Under the pieces are notes generated by a model, which saw only the letters and a program-made list of their open reading frames with translations, had not been told where the DNA came from and ran no database searches. Of a stretch of DNA of 64,000 bases, positions 34,246 through 44,528 are shown one piece after another. This DNA is from Acanthochromis polyacanthus (taxonomy: Eukaryota; Chordata; Actinopteri; Pomacentridae): NCBI RefSeq assembly GCF_021347895.1, contig NC_067122.1, forward strand, positions 37,356,215 through 37,420,214, given 5' to 3'. Position numbers and translations under genes: made by a program. Within the stretch, counting starts at the first letter, position 1. Each line of letters starts with the position of its first letter.

Positions 34246-36881
34246 CTTCAGGTGATTCCTCCCAAAACACACAAACATCTTTTCTATTGTCACATTTACT
34301 CCTATTCTACCTTGTATCAGCCCACTGTCCGGGTGCAGCTGTGCAGTGCTTTGAAATATTTTGACTTGCAGGATTATTTTAGCTGGAGGACACATATTAA
34401 TGAAGCGAACAGTGTCTCTGCGTCTTAATATTACCATCGATTTGAACACAGTGTTTTTTTAAAAATGAAAGGGTGAACCAAAATGGATCTTTCAGTGCTG
34501 CTCCTGTGGGACTTGAGGTCATTTAGGTGGGTGTTCTAGCCGCTGTGGCTAATAATGTTCAAACTATAAGTCTTTTAGCTGCGGGAATTGCAGGATATAT
34601 GCTAATAAGCAAGATGATTGCTTTATTGTGTGTTCAGGATTCCGCATCATCATGCCAGGGTGGGAGTTGTACTTGCCATTAGCAAGGTCCAGCGGACAAA
34701 AATGAAAACTTTTTCATTTCACTTAAAGGTGAATGATGACATTTGTGTTTTAAAATTAAAGACCACACTTCCCATAGACCATGGTAGTTGGAAAAAATTG
34801 CTTCAAAGTATCTTATAAAAGATGAACTAGCACATTAGTTGTGTTACATTTAAAAAGGCATCGATTCTCAACATAACCTTATCCAACCTGGGTTTAAAGG
34901 GTATATTTTCTTTTTTTAAAAACTCACCAAAATTACACTGTTTATCAGCTAGAAACTATTAAAACAGAAAGATTCTTTGGATTTTCAACTTTCAAATGGT
35001 CCTCTGATTAACACGATACCATAAGCCTTTATTAATCCCACAGTGGGAGAATTTGCCTATAAAAATGAACAAAAAATATATGAAAAAAACAAAAGTACTG
35101 GATCGTGCGTGACATCTGGAAAATGAACCAAATATAAGCTTAAAATTGTAACAATTGATCAAAATCAGATTCAGTGAAAAAGAAAAGAATCAGAACAACT
35201 ATGGAGTCATGACTGACTCAGCTGAGATCAACAATCGTGACATAAATTTAGTGACTTTTCAGCTGAATTCCAGGCTGTGTATCCACAGAGCTGAGAGGAA
35301 ACAAGTATGAAAACACTTTAGAGAGACTGAGAGTAAAGTGAAACTTGCATTAGCAATAAAATAAACGCACCATGACTCAACAACAGTACACATCAGAGCA
35401 GCTTGTCGACAACTTGTTGGACGATACATTCAGCATGGTGAAATTCTAAAGCTGAAATAATTGTTGGAAAAAACACTGAGTTTGTAGAGACCGTAAAAAA
35501 CGTGAATAGTTTGGTAACTATTGATACAGTCTTCTTCATTTCTTGCAAAAATAGAGAATATTAGAACTTTTGTTTCCTTCTTGTTTAAGATTCATGATAT
35601 TCTAACAGTGTCGTACCGCACAGAGGACATTTTTGAATTCTCTCTATTTCTTCTTGTTAGTATAGATGACTGTAATTAAAAATAGTTTTGTTTAACAAAG
35701 GATCAAGTTAGTTTGTGTAACTACAAAAGGTTAACTCAAACCTCCAGCAAACTATTCAATCAGTTCTGCAGTTGAGCTCATCATTTTGATTTCCCACAAG
35801 CTCTGCTCTCATTAACCTTCTGTTTACTGTGAGTTAGTGAACCAAGCAGTAAGTAATGTATTTGTAGCATTTAGCAGAAAGCAGAACAAAAAAAGAGATA
35901 AACTGTTCACTTTTATTTCTCAGGTAGTGAAAAACACAACTTTAATTGTCTGCTAATGTGTCAGTAAGCAGCAATTGGCTAACTCACTTGCCATAACACT
36001 CCATAAACAATGGAAAAATGTAGGAAGAATGCAACTTTAAAGACAAAAGCTGAGGTTTCAAATATGTCTGGTTGTGGCTGAGATGGTCAATGAAGTCACA
36101 GTGCACTGTCATGCCCCCATAGTGCACTTGTGTCTCACTGCTGGTAAATAAAAAGTGGAGCCACTGGTACTCAGAAAAAAAGATTTTGGATTTGGTTTTT
36201 CATTGCTCTTTTTTCGGTTTCTTCCTTTGTTTATTTCCAGCTTTCTCTGTGACCCAGATAAATGGCTTTTGCTAAAGGGCTAAAGAGTACTCAATCATAA
36301 CCCACCATCAAAAAAAAAGACAGATTAGAATTGATAACCAGAGGCTTTGTTGTGAGCTTATCGTTAAATATAGATCTCTGCTTGAATAAATCCCACATAC
36401 ATGTCAACTGGAGCGTTCTGCAAAAGTTTTGGACACATCAGATGTTTGGATCTAATCTTTCATTGGGAGTGAAGTTACTGAAAACTTTTGCAGCATAGTG
36501 TACCAACCGTGATTCCTAAAACTGACATTCCTGTACAACTGAATTGCACTCTAAGGTATGTTTTGAAAAAAAAAAATTTTATCCCAGTAATATAAGGCCC
36601 ATAAAGTTTGTGTTCGGAGGTTTGAGGAGTTGTGGGATCATCAGTCTTTCACCCTGATGACAGGGTTTATGTTCAAGGATAAACCAGCATTTGTAGATTT
36701 AAGTTGAATTTTCTCTTGTTTGATAAAGTTTAAGCCCCAGAACTACATTTTCAGATTTACATAGTTTGGGTACCCTTTCACAACATGTTATTTTCTGGAT
36801 TACCAGAGTCGTGCCTCCTTTAATACATGATTTACTGGTTGAAAGCACCAACAATTGGAGAGGAATAAGATAAATGTCAAT
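34246..36881. other. Gene-free stretch, possible LINE tail
   Basis: No gene. At 35015-35075 'GCCTTTATTAATCCCACAGT' followed by GGGAGAATTTGC resembles the antisense 3' end of a common fish LINE/SINE tail; the evidence is weak. 36500-36590 may be a short remnant of the 6009-6425 repeat family. Confidence 0.35.
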
Positions 36882-37435
36882 AGGTGGCTTTCCATTACCC
36901 TTAGATATGTGCAAAATGTAAGTAGTGCAATAAAAAACCTGTAAGGGAAACACCTGAATTTCGAAAAAGGACTAAAATATCGCAAAAAGTTTTTACGCTC
37001 TCATGAGGTGGTTTTTCAGACTTTTCGATATTGAAAAATATCACAAAAGCGCAATGAAAACACTTTCCGCAATTATATGTCACTGGACGTGACGTACCTG
37101 GTCACATGACCAGTTCTCTCGGAGTAAACATGGCGCAGTACGTGTGGACAGAAGAGGAGACCAAGACTTTTCTTGCCATTATTCTTGAGAAAAGCATCAC
37201 TGCCATACTAGACAGCAAACAGCAGAGGAATGCAGAGTGTTATAAGGAGATAGAAACAGGTTTTGGGTGTCCGTCTTCCTGCAGTGAAATCTTGCGGGAT
37301 GATATTTTATGAGAGTTTCGATGCTTCTGCCTAGAACAACCTTCAATGGAAACACGTTCAAAGCGCAAATATACTTTGTCGAAATTTTAGAAATACCGCT
37401 TTTATTTTGTGAAAAACTGTAATGGAAACCCAGCT
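36882..37435 (+). mobile_element. Non-autonomous PIF/Harbinger-type element
   Basis: Terminal inverted repeats AGGTGGCTTTCCATTAC (left) and GTAATGGAAACCCAGCT (right) bound a 554-bp element flanked by the 3-bp duplication AAT (36879-36881 and 37436-37438). A 3-bp duplication and 'TTTCCATTAC' ends fit Harbinger. The middle carries the start of a Myb/MADF-like protein, the usual partner gene of Harbinger transposases. No DDE transposase is present, so it is a deletion derivative. Confidence 0.8.
37130..37312 (+). pseudogene. Harbinger-associated Myb/MADF-like protein, N-terminal remnant
   Basis: From the ATG at 37130 the frame reads 'MAQYVWTEEETKTFLAIILE' then 'KSITAILDSKQQRNAECYKE', the first helices of the Myb/SANT-like DNA-binding domain of Harbinger partner proteins. 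After about 45 residues the similarity stops ('GFGCPSSCSEILRDDIL') and a stop follows. In intact elements this protein brings the transposase to the element ends. Only the first part of the domain survives. The frame's upstream methionine at 37106 is not supported by the family. Confidence 0.7.
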
Positions 37436-38232
37436 AATGATATATTGATTAGAAATTGATTTGTCATACATAACAAACATGTAATTCTGGAGAAAGCATG
37501 TCTCTGTAAAAATCTAACTGAGAATGCAGTGAAGCTTTGTGAGACATGGCTCACTGCACATCTTTTAAATGCTATGAGTGTCTCTCTGTCCTTAATCTAC
37601 CTCCCTCTTTCCTTCTTTCCTTCCTTTTGAAGAGCTGACCATGTGGCTAACCTACAGCCACGAGGTTATCTGGGTCGTCTGCTCACCTCAGGGTGGATCA
37701 CAGGAACTGTACGTCTAAGGAACGAGCCTCATTTGTGAATATTAAGACAACAAAGACTGCACCACACTGGCAGTGATACAGTCTCGCCTGTGTTTAAATG
37801 TCAGTTATACCTGTGAGGCAGGCTACCTCTGTGGTTATTATAGCTGTTACAGCAGCCGATGAGTTACGTGGGAGGTTTTATCTCATTTGCCCTCTGCTCT
37901 ATAGTGAGTTGTTACATTACAAAAAATAAATAAATAAATCATCAAAAGTCGTCGTGGTCTGACCACACTGAGACATATTTCATTTGTGTTTTCTGTCTGT
38001 GTTTCAAACAGTCCTGTTCCCAATTATTTCAAATTGACTTTTATTTAGATCTCTTGGTGGAATGGTTTTAATGCTTTGACAGTGTCAGAAGAACATTATG
38101 AACAGAAACTGTCATAAGCTGATGAAAAAACTCTTTGGCTAGTCCAACTAACAGATTCTTTCTATCTGATGCACAAGTTGAATGCATTCAGACAAATGGA
38201 AAAACAGAAGTCTCTACAGTACTGGTAGAGAG
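37436..38232. other. Gene-free stretch
   Basis: 37600-37920 is repeat-poor with balanced base use and no frame longer than chance. It is a candidate for conserved non-coding DNA. A CTTT-rich run lies at 37605-37630. Confidence 0.4.
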
Positions 38233-38629
38233 TACAGCGCCCTCCATAATTATTGCCACCCCTGGTTAAGATGTGTTCTTTAGCTTCTAATAAATTCATT
38301 TTTTTTCTAAATAATATAGGGCCAAAATTAAAAAAAAGATCAAAATCCAACCTTTAATTCAAGTGCATTTATTCAGTGGGGGAAAAAAATCACACATTAA
38401 GAAATAATTCTTTTACATCAAATCAGATGTGCCACAATTATTAGCAACCCTGATGTTAATACTTTGTACAACCCCCTTTTGCCAACAAAACAGCACCTAA
38501 TCTTCTCCTATGATACATTTTTCTACAATTTTCAGTGTGAGAGTATGTTTCTGCAATAAAAATAAAATTTATTTTAAGGCTTTCAACTCATCTTAACCAA
38601 GGGTGCCAATAATTATGGAGGGCGCTGTA
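38233..38629. mobile_element. Tc1-type MITE
   Basis: The element is bounded by TA and begins with CAGCGCCCTCCATAATTATT; the end reads AATAATTATGGAGGGCGCTG, a perfect inverted repeat of about 20 bp. The length is 397 bp. The inside is AT-rich, with a short piece ('TTTGTACAACCCCCTTTTGC') resembling the antisense end of a transposase gene. There is no coding capacity. TA ends and size fit a Tc1/mariner-derived MITE. Confidence 0.88.
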
Positions 38630-40986
38630 TGTGTGTTCTTCCAAAAGTTTGTAGAAAACGCTGTTGTGTCCAAAATTCAAGGAACACTGAGTGAAGGATT
38701 TGTTCAAAATACAGTGATAAATGAGTCAGCAGATGTCATCATAGTTCCAGTAGAGCTATAATAAATCTGATTCAAATGCATATATTTATGACAAAAATGC
38801 ATGTTTCAATGATTCCATTTTAGAAAAAAAAGGGTCATACCAGTCATTTGAAGAGTAACAGCCTATCAGCACTGAATGATGAATGCTGAAGTTGTCTGTT
38901 GGTCAGAAATGTAAAATATAAATAAATAAAGGCAAATAAACTGAGGTTTGTGTTGTTCTACATTTCGACACCAAGATTTTATTTTATTTTTTACTACAAA
39001 TGTATATCAGTTCTAAATATGGATTATCAATCTCCTTGATTAGTAATAATTGGCACTGATATCAGCCCTGAAAAATCCATATCAGCCGACCCTAACATGT
39101 AGCCAATGGGGACACTTCATGTCTTAATGAGACCATTTCACTCATTAAATAAGCATTTGTGAGAACATACAAACCAACCAACCAATGACTTGAAAGAGAG
39201 GAGTTTTTTGTTTGTTTTTACAGTTTGAAAGGATTGAAAAATATATATTCCAAAGTAGATTTGGTCACTGCTGTGATATACATGGTATTTGCAAGCATGT
39301 ATAAACTTTTGTTCACAACTGCAAATACAGAAACTAAATAATTTAAAAGCTGTGCCTTCTTCTGTGCAAATCTATGTATGGAGTACCACAAGGCTCTGTG
39401 TTTGCTCCTTTTACATTTAGGAACAAAGAATAAAAGAAAGGAAGGCTGGTTCATACCAGTAAAAAAGAAGAGAGTGAACACTGTTTTTCTTTGTAATTTT
39501 ACTTGAATATTATATAGATTATATATTTAAATTGAATGTAATTTTCTGAGGTTTCTCATAACATCATACATAAATCTCATCTGGCTACTTGCTGAAACAC
39601 CATAGATTTTAAAAAACTGAACTTATAAAGACTGCTTTCCAGTACAGTGCATCATTACAATTTAATGACGAATAAATGATGTTAAAACATCTCCTGACAT
39701 TTGCTGATTTTAAATGTTGAACCTTTCTTTGAGTACTGAGTATCTTCTTCTCTATTCTTAACTCCCACTGAAGCCTAACACAAACCATACTGACCTCAAT
39801 ATGTTCAGAGTTATATATCTGATCTCACTCATGACAATTTAGCCCATCATAAAGGGTTTGTATTACGCATGAAAACAAACATGGTAATCATTTTAGCATG
39901 TGTGCTAAACAAATAATGTCACACTAGTCTGAGATTCCCAGGGCATCTGGAATTCAATTTAAGTGCTTTCATCACACGACTCAGATCAACAGCAACATGC
40001 AAAGATGCACACATGATGTCATTTAGCATCACTTCAGCTCCACTGGTTGCAGAGCTGCATCATTAGGGATCAGGCTGATTCTGGTGTTTTATCGCATCAT
40101 AAGAAAATATCCGAAAGAACCTTTCAAGTAGCTCCAGTGCCTGTTGAGATTCAACTCTACGGACAAGGTTGTTTCTCAGAGGCTTTACCCTTAATATTTG
40201 ATCAGTTGAACTTCACTCATTTTTTTTTTTCCTGTGCATGCATGTGGGTGAGTATGGAGGTGCTCTGGTTTAACCACAGCTTCTTCTTAAATGCCAGTCA
40301 AAGCTGAGACTTACATGTTCCATAGTTTCTGATACATTCAATATTGGAAGAGGTCACATGTACAGAGGGGTTATTTATTTATGTCCACATGTATTGTCCC
40401 TACATTTACGTCTACCACAGCACAGGGCATGCAAATCAAGGCTTTAAAACACACATTCAGAATGCTCACTCTAGCTATCTGACATTTCCACATTTACACA
40501 CTCACTGCACATACATTAAGGGCACAATTGACATTTTCAGGAGACATTCCAGAGCACATTGCAGCACTTAATGCGTCATGTCTTTTTCTTTCATGGCACT
40601 TAAAACCACTTGAAGAGAAAAATACTCGGTATACAATGTTTATAACCCAGGGCTCTTGACAGCTGACATGCTAATTTTTCAGTGATGCTGGTAAATAGAA
40701 CTGCACAGCTCAACCCAGGAGCTACAAGGACACACTGGACATAAACTCCTAACCTTCTATGGTGGTTATACCCACATTAATACGTTTCAATCCTTAAAGA
40801 GAAACTTTTGGAAATACAAATCCAGTTAGTTTTAAAACTCTGGAAGCTTTAGGAGCCAATGATACATGCTCTAAAATCTGCTGTCTGGTTGGACCTTAAC
40901 TGTCCCTATTACATGTCGTTCTTTGATTCGTCACTCCTCTCACAAGACTGCTTTCTGAAAGAAAATAAAGACATATTTGTAGGCAA

Positions 40987-40990
<4 letters not shown>
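38630..40990. other. Gene-free stretch, possible transposon remnant
   Basis: No gene seen. 38990-39105 ('GGCACTGATATCAGCCCTGA', 'CCATATCAGCCGACCC') resembles the end of a common teleost DNA transposon, weakly supported. The rest is ordinary AT-rich sequence. Confidence 0.4.

Positions 40991-41077
<87 letters not shown>
40991..41077. repeat. (CA)n microsatellite
   Basis: 87 bp of uninterrupted CA units. Open frames through it (poly-HT and poly-CV) are artefacts. Confidence 0.97.
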
Positions 41078-41078
<1 letters not shown>

Positions 41079-41854
41079 CACCTGACCAGGTCTCTGGATA
41101 CAAAAAGAAATCATATTGTAAAGAAGTCTAAGAGCAAACTGAGCTACTTCTTCCTTGGTTTGTTACTTCCGAATGAGTTTTTGGTGTAAATCACTCGTAG
41201 ACTTTTGGAACACAACATGCCGTTCATTTTGTAAATTATGGTCCCATTTTGAATAAAACAAATGCTAATGCAGGGTTTGCTTTAGGACAGGGCTATGCTT
41301 TGATTGACAGGTCACTATTTTGTCACCTTGTGTAGCATCCTCAAGCAGATCCACTCCTCATTGTTACATCTGGTTTCAAAAGATCCAGATGTTAAACTTG
41401 AAACAGCAAACTGGATACACCACTGTGGTTGCTCCTATCTTTTAAATACAGTTTAGGCATAAAATAATTTTTTTGCTTGGTATTATATTCCAAAAATTCA
41501 CTCGCTAGTCAGTTGTAAACTGAAATTTTGACACACATTAACATAGTAATGTTGCGTCATTGCTGACAGCTGGTGAGTTGTGCAAAAGATTATTGTGGCA
41601 TCTATAAAATAGTGGCTCATTGCATTGTGGGATTGTTAGCAGGAAAGCAGCATACAGGTGCATCTGTGTAGTGCAATTCTCAGTTCCTCTGAGGAATTTT
41701 TGAGGGGTCTTCTGTACATATTGAAGGAATTTCAAAATCAGTTGGTCAACAGTAGGCTAAATATGCACTATGGGGAGTAAACCACTGTACTTCTACTACT
41801 GTTAAACATTATGGCATTAGACATCCAGGTGCAGAAAATCTTTTTATCATGTGG
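41078..41854. other. Gene-free stretch
   Basis: No gene. 41280-41460 may be an old dispersed repeat, but I have no partner copy in the window. Confidence 0.35.
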
Positions 41855-43346
41855 GTCATTCCGTGTGGTTTCACCAGATAGTGGTTGCCGCACCATTTTC
41901 AAATTAGTCCTAAATTTGCATGCCATTAGATAGTCACAAAAGTACTTTCTATGCAAAATTGTAGGCCTGTAGCTCAAATAGTTTCTGAGTTGTGGGGGTC
42001 TGAAATTTTCTGAATTTGGGCTATAAAAAGCCTTGCCAGCATTTTTTGCATCTTTAAGTGGTTATTTCTCAGCCTCTAGACATACCAGAGAGCTGTGAGT
42101 TGGTAAACAAGGCCTCTGCATGTAGCTAGTGCCCCACAAACATCCCCAGGTGTTTCCCTACACTCTGCAGGCCATGGGGGCTTGGTAAAAATGTTAAAAA
42201 TTAAGAGATACCTACTCACGAGTGGGGTTTGGGACCTTAAAAGTACTAGAAATACTGCACAGAAGTGTTCTAACACCCCTGGGTTCCATTCTACACAAAC
42301 TTGTGTGATAACTTAGCAAACTGGAGCTTTCTCGGTACCTCAGTTTGGAAAATATGAGCTCCCAAAGTTGGACGAGATTTTTAATTGGCTATTTTTGGTG
42401 GCAAAAATCTCAGTGTGGGACAGGTACCAGAGACCTCAACTTTTTCTACAAGACAGTTCCATCTGTCTTCTATCACTGTACAAAAAAGCAGCAGGGTTAT
42501 ATTTGTAGTTACTGAGATATTCTTACTCAAAATGGCATGGGTGATGTCAAAATCGTTTTTTGCTTTTCAGTACTTTAAATTGGGATACAAGTATTAGTAG
42601 TCATTCCAATGGTAGTATTATGTATGTTTTGTTCTTTTTGAAATGTTAGTTGTTAAAGGTGGCTACCTTCAAAAAGTGTAATGGTATAACTTAGGTATAC
42701 CTAAGTTATAACTTAGGTATAGGTTATTTTGCTTGTAACATGAAATTGTACAATTAAAGTTAACATGTTTAATCCCACTGCACTGATACTGTAAAATTCA
42801 ACATTATTGTTATTTTTAAATTAATCAACCATAAACTACTACAGAGCTCCCTGAATTCAAGTTAGTACATGTAATTTGTATGTGTATGTTATAATTACAT
42901 GTATGCATTGCAAATGGGTGTCAGCATGTCATGATATCTACAGGTATGGCTCTAAACTAGACCTTGTGACACAAAAAGGGCATTACACTTTTTTTGCTTT
43001 TCAGTACTAGTAGTCATTCCAATGGTAGTGTTATGTATGTTTTGCTCTTTTTGAAATGTTAGTTGTTAAAGGTGACTACCTTCAAAAAGTGTAAGTGTTA
43101 GAACACTTCTGTGCAGTATTTCTAGTACTTTTAAGGTCCCAAACCTAGCATGCTGGCGAGGCTTTGTATAGCCCAAATTCTTAAAATTTCAGACCCCCAC
43201 AACTCAGAAACTATTTGAGCTACAGGCCTACAATTTTGCATAGAAAGTACTTTTGTAACTGTCTAATGGCATACAAATTTAGGACTAATTTGAAGATGGT
43301 GCAGCAACACCCCCAAGGAATATCTGGTCATTTCACCTGGAATGAC
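41855..43346. repeat. Large imperfect foldback structure, unclassified
   Basis: The left arm 41855-42276 and the right arm 43095-43346 are inverted copies. Shared blocks include 'CAAATTAGTCCTAAATTTG', 'AAAAGTACTTTCTATGCAAA', 'ATTGTAGGCCTGTAGCTCAA' and 'ACTTTTAAGGTCCC'. The right arm lacks about 175 bp present at 42046-42220. The 818-bp centre has internal direct repeats and a perfect palindrome. No transposase is seen and no target duplication is evident at the outer ends, so the class is unknown. Confidence 0.8.
42556..43093 (+). repeat. Pair of direct repeats inside the foldback
   Basis: 42556-42680 and 42989-43093 are direct copies, sharing 'TTTTTGCTTTTCAGTACT', 'TAGTCATTCCAATGGTAGT', 'GAAATGTTAGTTGTTAAAGG' and 'CTACCTTCAAAAAGTGTAA'. 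The second copy lacks about 20 bp after 'CAGTACT'. Confidence 0.85.
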
Positions 43347-43904
43347 TGGTGTCAAGCAGCTACTAAACTCTTAAATTGTTGTTTGGTTTTCACCTTACTA
43401 TGTAGAGTCTTGAGAAGATATACACTACTGTTCAAAAGCTTGGGGTCACCCAGACAACTTCATGTTTTCCATAAAAAGTTACACTTTTATTCATGTGCTG
43501 ACATGATTTCACAAGGGTTTCTAATCATCAATTAGCAGATTCGCTCACACAATGTAGCATTAAAACCATAGGCGTCAGTTTAGGGGGGGACGGTGGGGAT
43601 GTGTCCCCCCCACTTTTTGTCAGGGGTCATTTTGTCTCCAACACACTCAAATTCTTCACATGTAAGCCGTTGTAAACCCAGTTATTTTCAGCAGTATAGA
43701 AAATTCCGACACTCCCGAACGCACCATCCGCACTCGGCCGAGAGTTGCACAGACATGCAGCACACCATCGTGAGGTTAAAAAAAACGCGCAGCTGCTAAA
43801 TTTGCGCCCGTGCCAAGTGGAAGCTCCGACCAGAGGCGTGCAGGGGCAAAATTTCGGCCCGGGAGAATTAGTACTTTAGCGGCCCACAGACCCCTCTACC
43901 AGCA

Positions 43905-43985
43905 TGTACCGATAGCTTAACAGGTTGAGTGTCTGCCTTTTGTGCGGTGGTTGTGAGTTCGAGCCCAGCTTGTGGCATTGTGCCG
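43905..43985 (+). other. tRNA-like (SINE head) segment
   Basis: 'GATAGCTTAACAGGTTGAGT' resembles an A box and 'GTGAGTTCGAGCCC' is a near-perfect RNA polymerase III B box, 30-40 bp apart as in tRNA genes. The acceptor stem does not pair, so this is not a tRNA gene. It is probably a tRNA-derived piece carried by the hAT-like element. Confidence 0.55.
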
Positions 43986-44152
43986 CCGTTCTTCAACATT
44001 TTCTCAAAGTGCTGTCTTACCAACGACACAGAAGCATATGAGAAAAGCAGGCGTGCCGCACCAATGCCAAACTTTGATCTCAAGTAGAGGGCCACAAAAT
44101 ATCGTCCCACGGGCCGCAGTTGGCCCGCGAGTTTGAGACCCATGATTTAAAG

Positions 44153-44153
<1 letters not shown>

Positions 44154-44216
<63 letters not shown>
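44154..44216. repeat. (TTA)n microsatellite
   Basis: About 20 uninterrupted ATT units inside the nested element. Poly-I frames on the minus strand are artefacts. Confidence 0.95.
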
Positions 44217-44528
44217 TTATGACTGGAGCAGCCCAACAATAAAGCGGCCCACCGGGGATATCCCCGGTGCTCCCGATTACCCAGCACGCCACCCAGGGTG
44301 TGCATTTCCATCTGACAATGGCTGTGGTCTCCATCCCCCCCACTTTTAAAAACAAACTGACGCCCTTGATTAAAACACAGGAGTGATGGTTGCTGAAAAT
44401 GTTCCTCTGTACCCCTATGGAGATATTCCATTAAAAATCAGCTGTTTCCAGCTAGAATAGTCATTTACCACATTAGCAATGTCTACACTGGATTTCTGAT
44501 TCATTTTATGTTATCTTCATTGAAAAGA

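Larger units (their letters stand above)
43567..44368. mobile_element. Non-autonomous hAT-like element nested in the MITE
   Basis: The perfect 8-bp duplication ATTAAAAC (43559-43566 and 44369-44376) flanks the element. Its ends are CATAGGCGTCAGTTT and AAACTGACGCCCTTG. Near both ends lies a 'CCCCCCACTTTT' block. An 8-bp duplication fits hAT (Zisupton also makes 8 bp). Inside are a tRNA-like segment (43905-43985), a stretch ending 'GAGTTTGAGACCCATGATTT' that resembles another hAT terminus, a TTA microsatellite, and the palindrome ACCGGGGATATCCCCGGT. There is no transposase. Confidence 0.82.
43421..44528 (+). mobile_element. Tc1-type MITE, interrupted by a hAT-like element and 3'-truncated
   Basis: It starts at TA (43421) with CACTACTGTTCAAAAGCTTG and follows the complete copy at 62174-62536 ('GGGGTCACCCAGACAA', 'GTTCCTCTGTACCCCTATGG', 'AGCTAGAATAGTCATTTACC'). 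At 43567 an 802-bp element interrupts it; the MITE resumes at 44377. The final 50 bp and right inverted repeat are missing after about 44528. Confidence 0.88.

Noticed and set aside
40859..41131. 90-codon frame with poly-HT
   Set aside because: Translation of the CA microsatellite.
43905..43985. A tRNA gene
   Set aside because: The B box is good and an A-box-like part exists, but the acceptor and D stems do not pair, and it sits inside a transposon. It is better read as a tRNA-derived SINE head.
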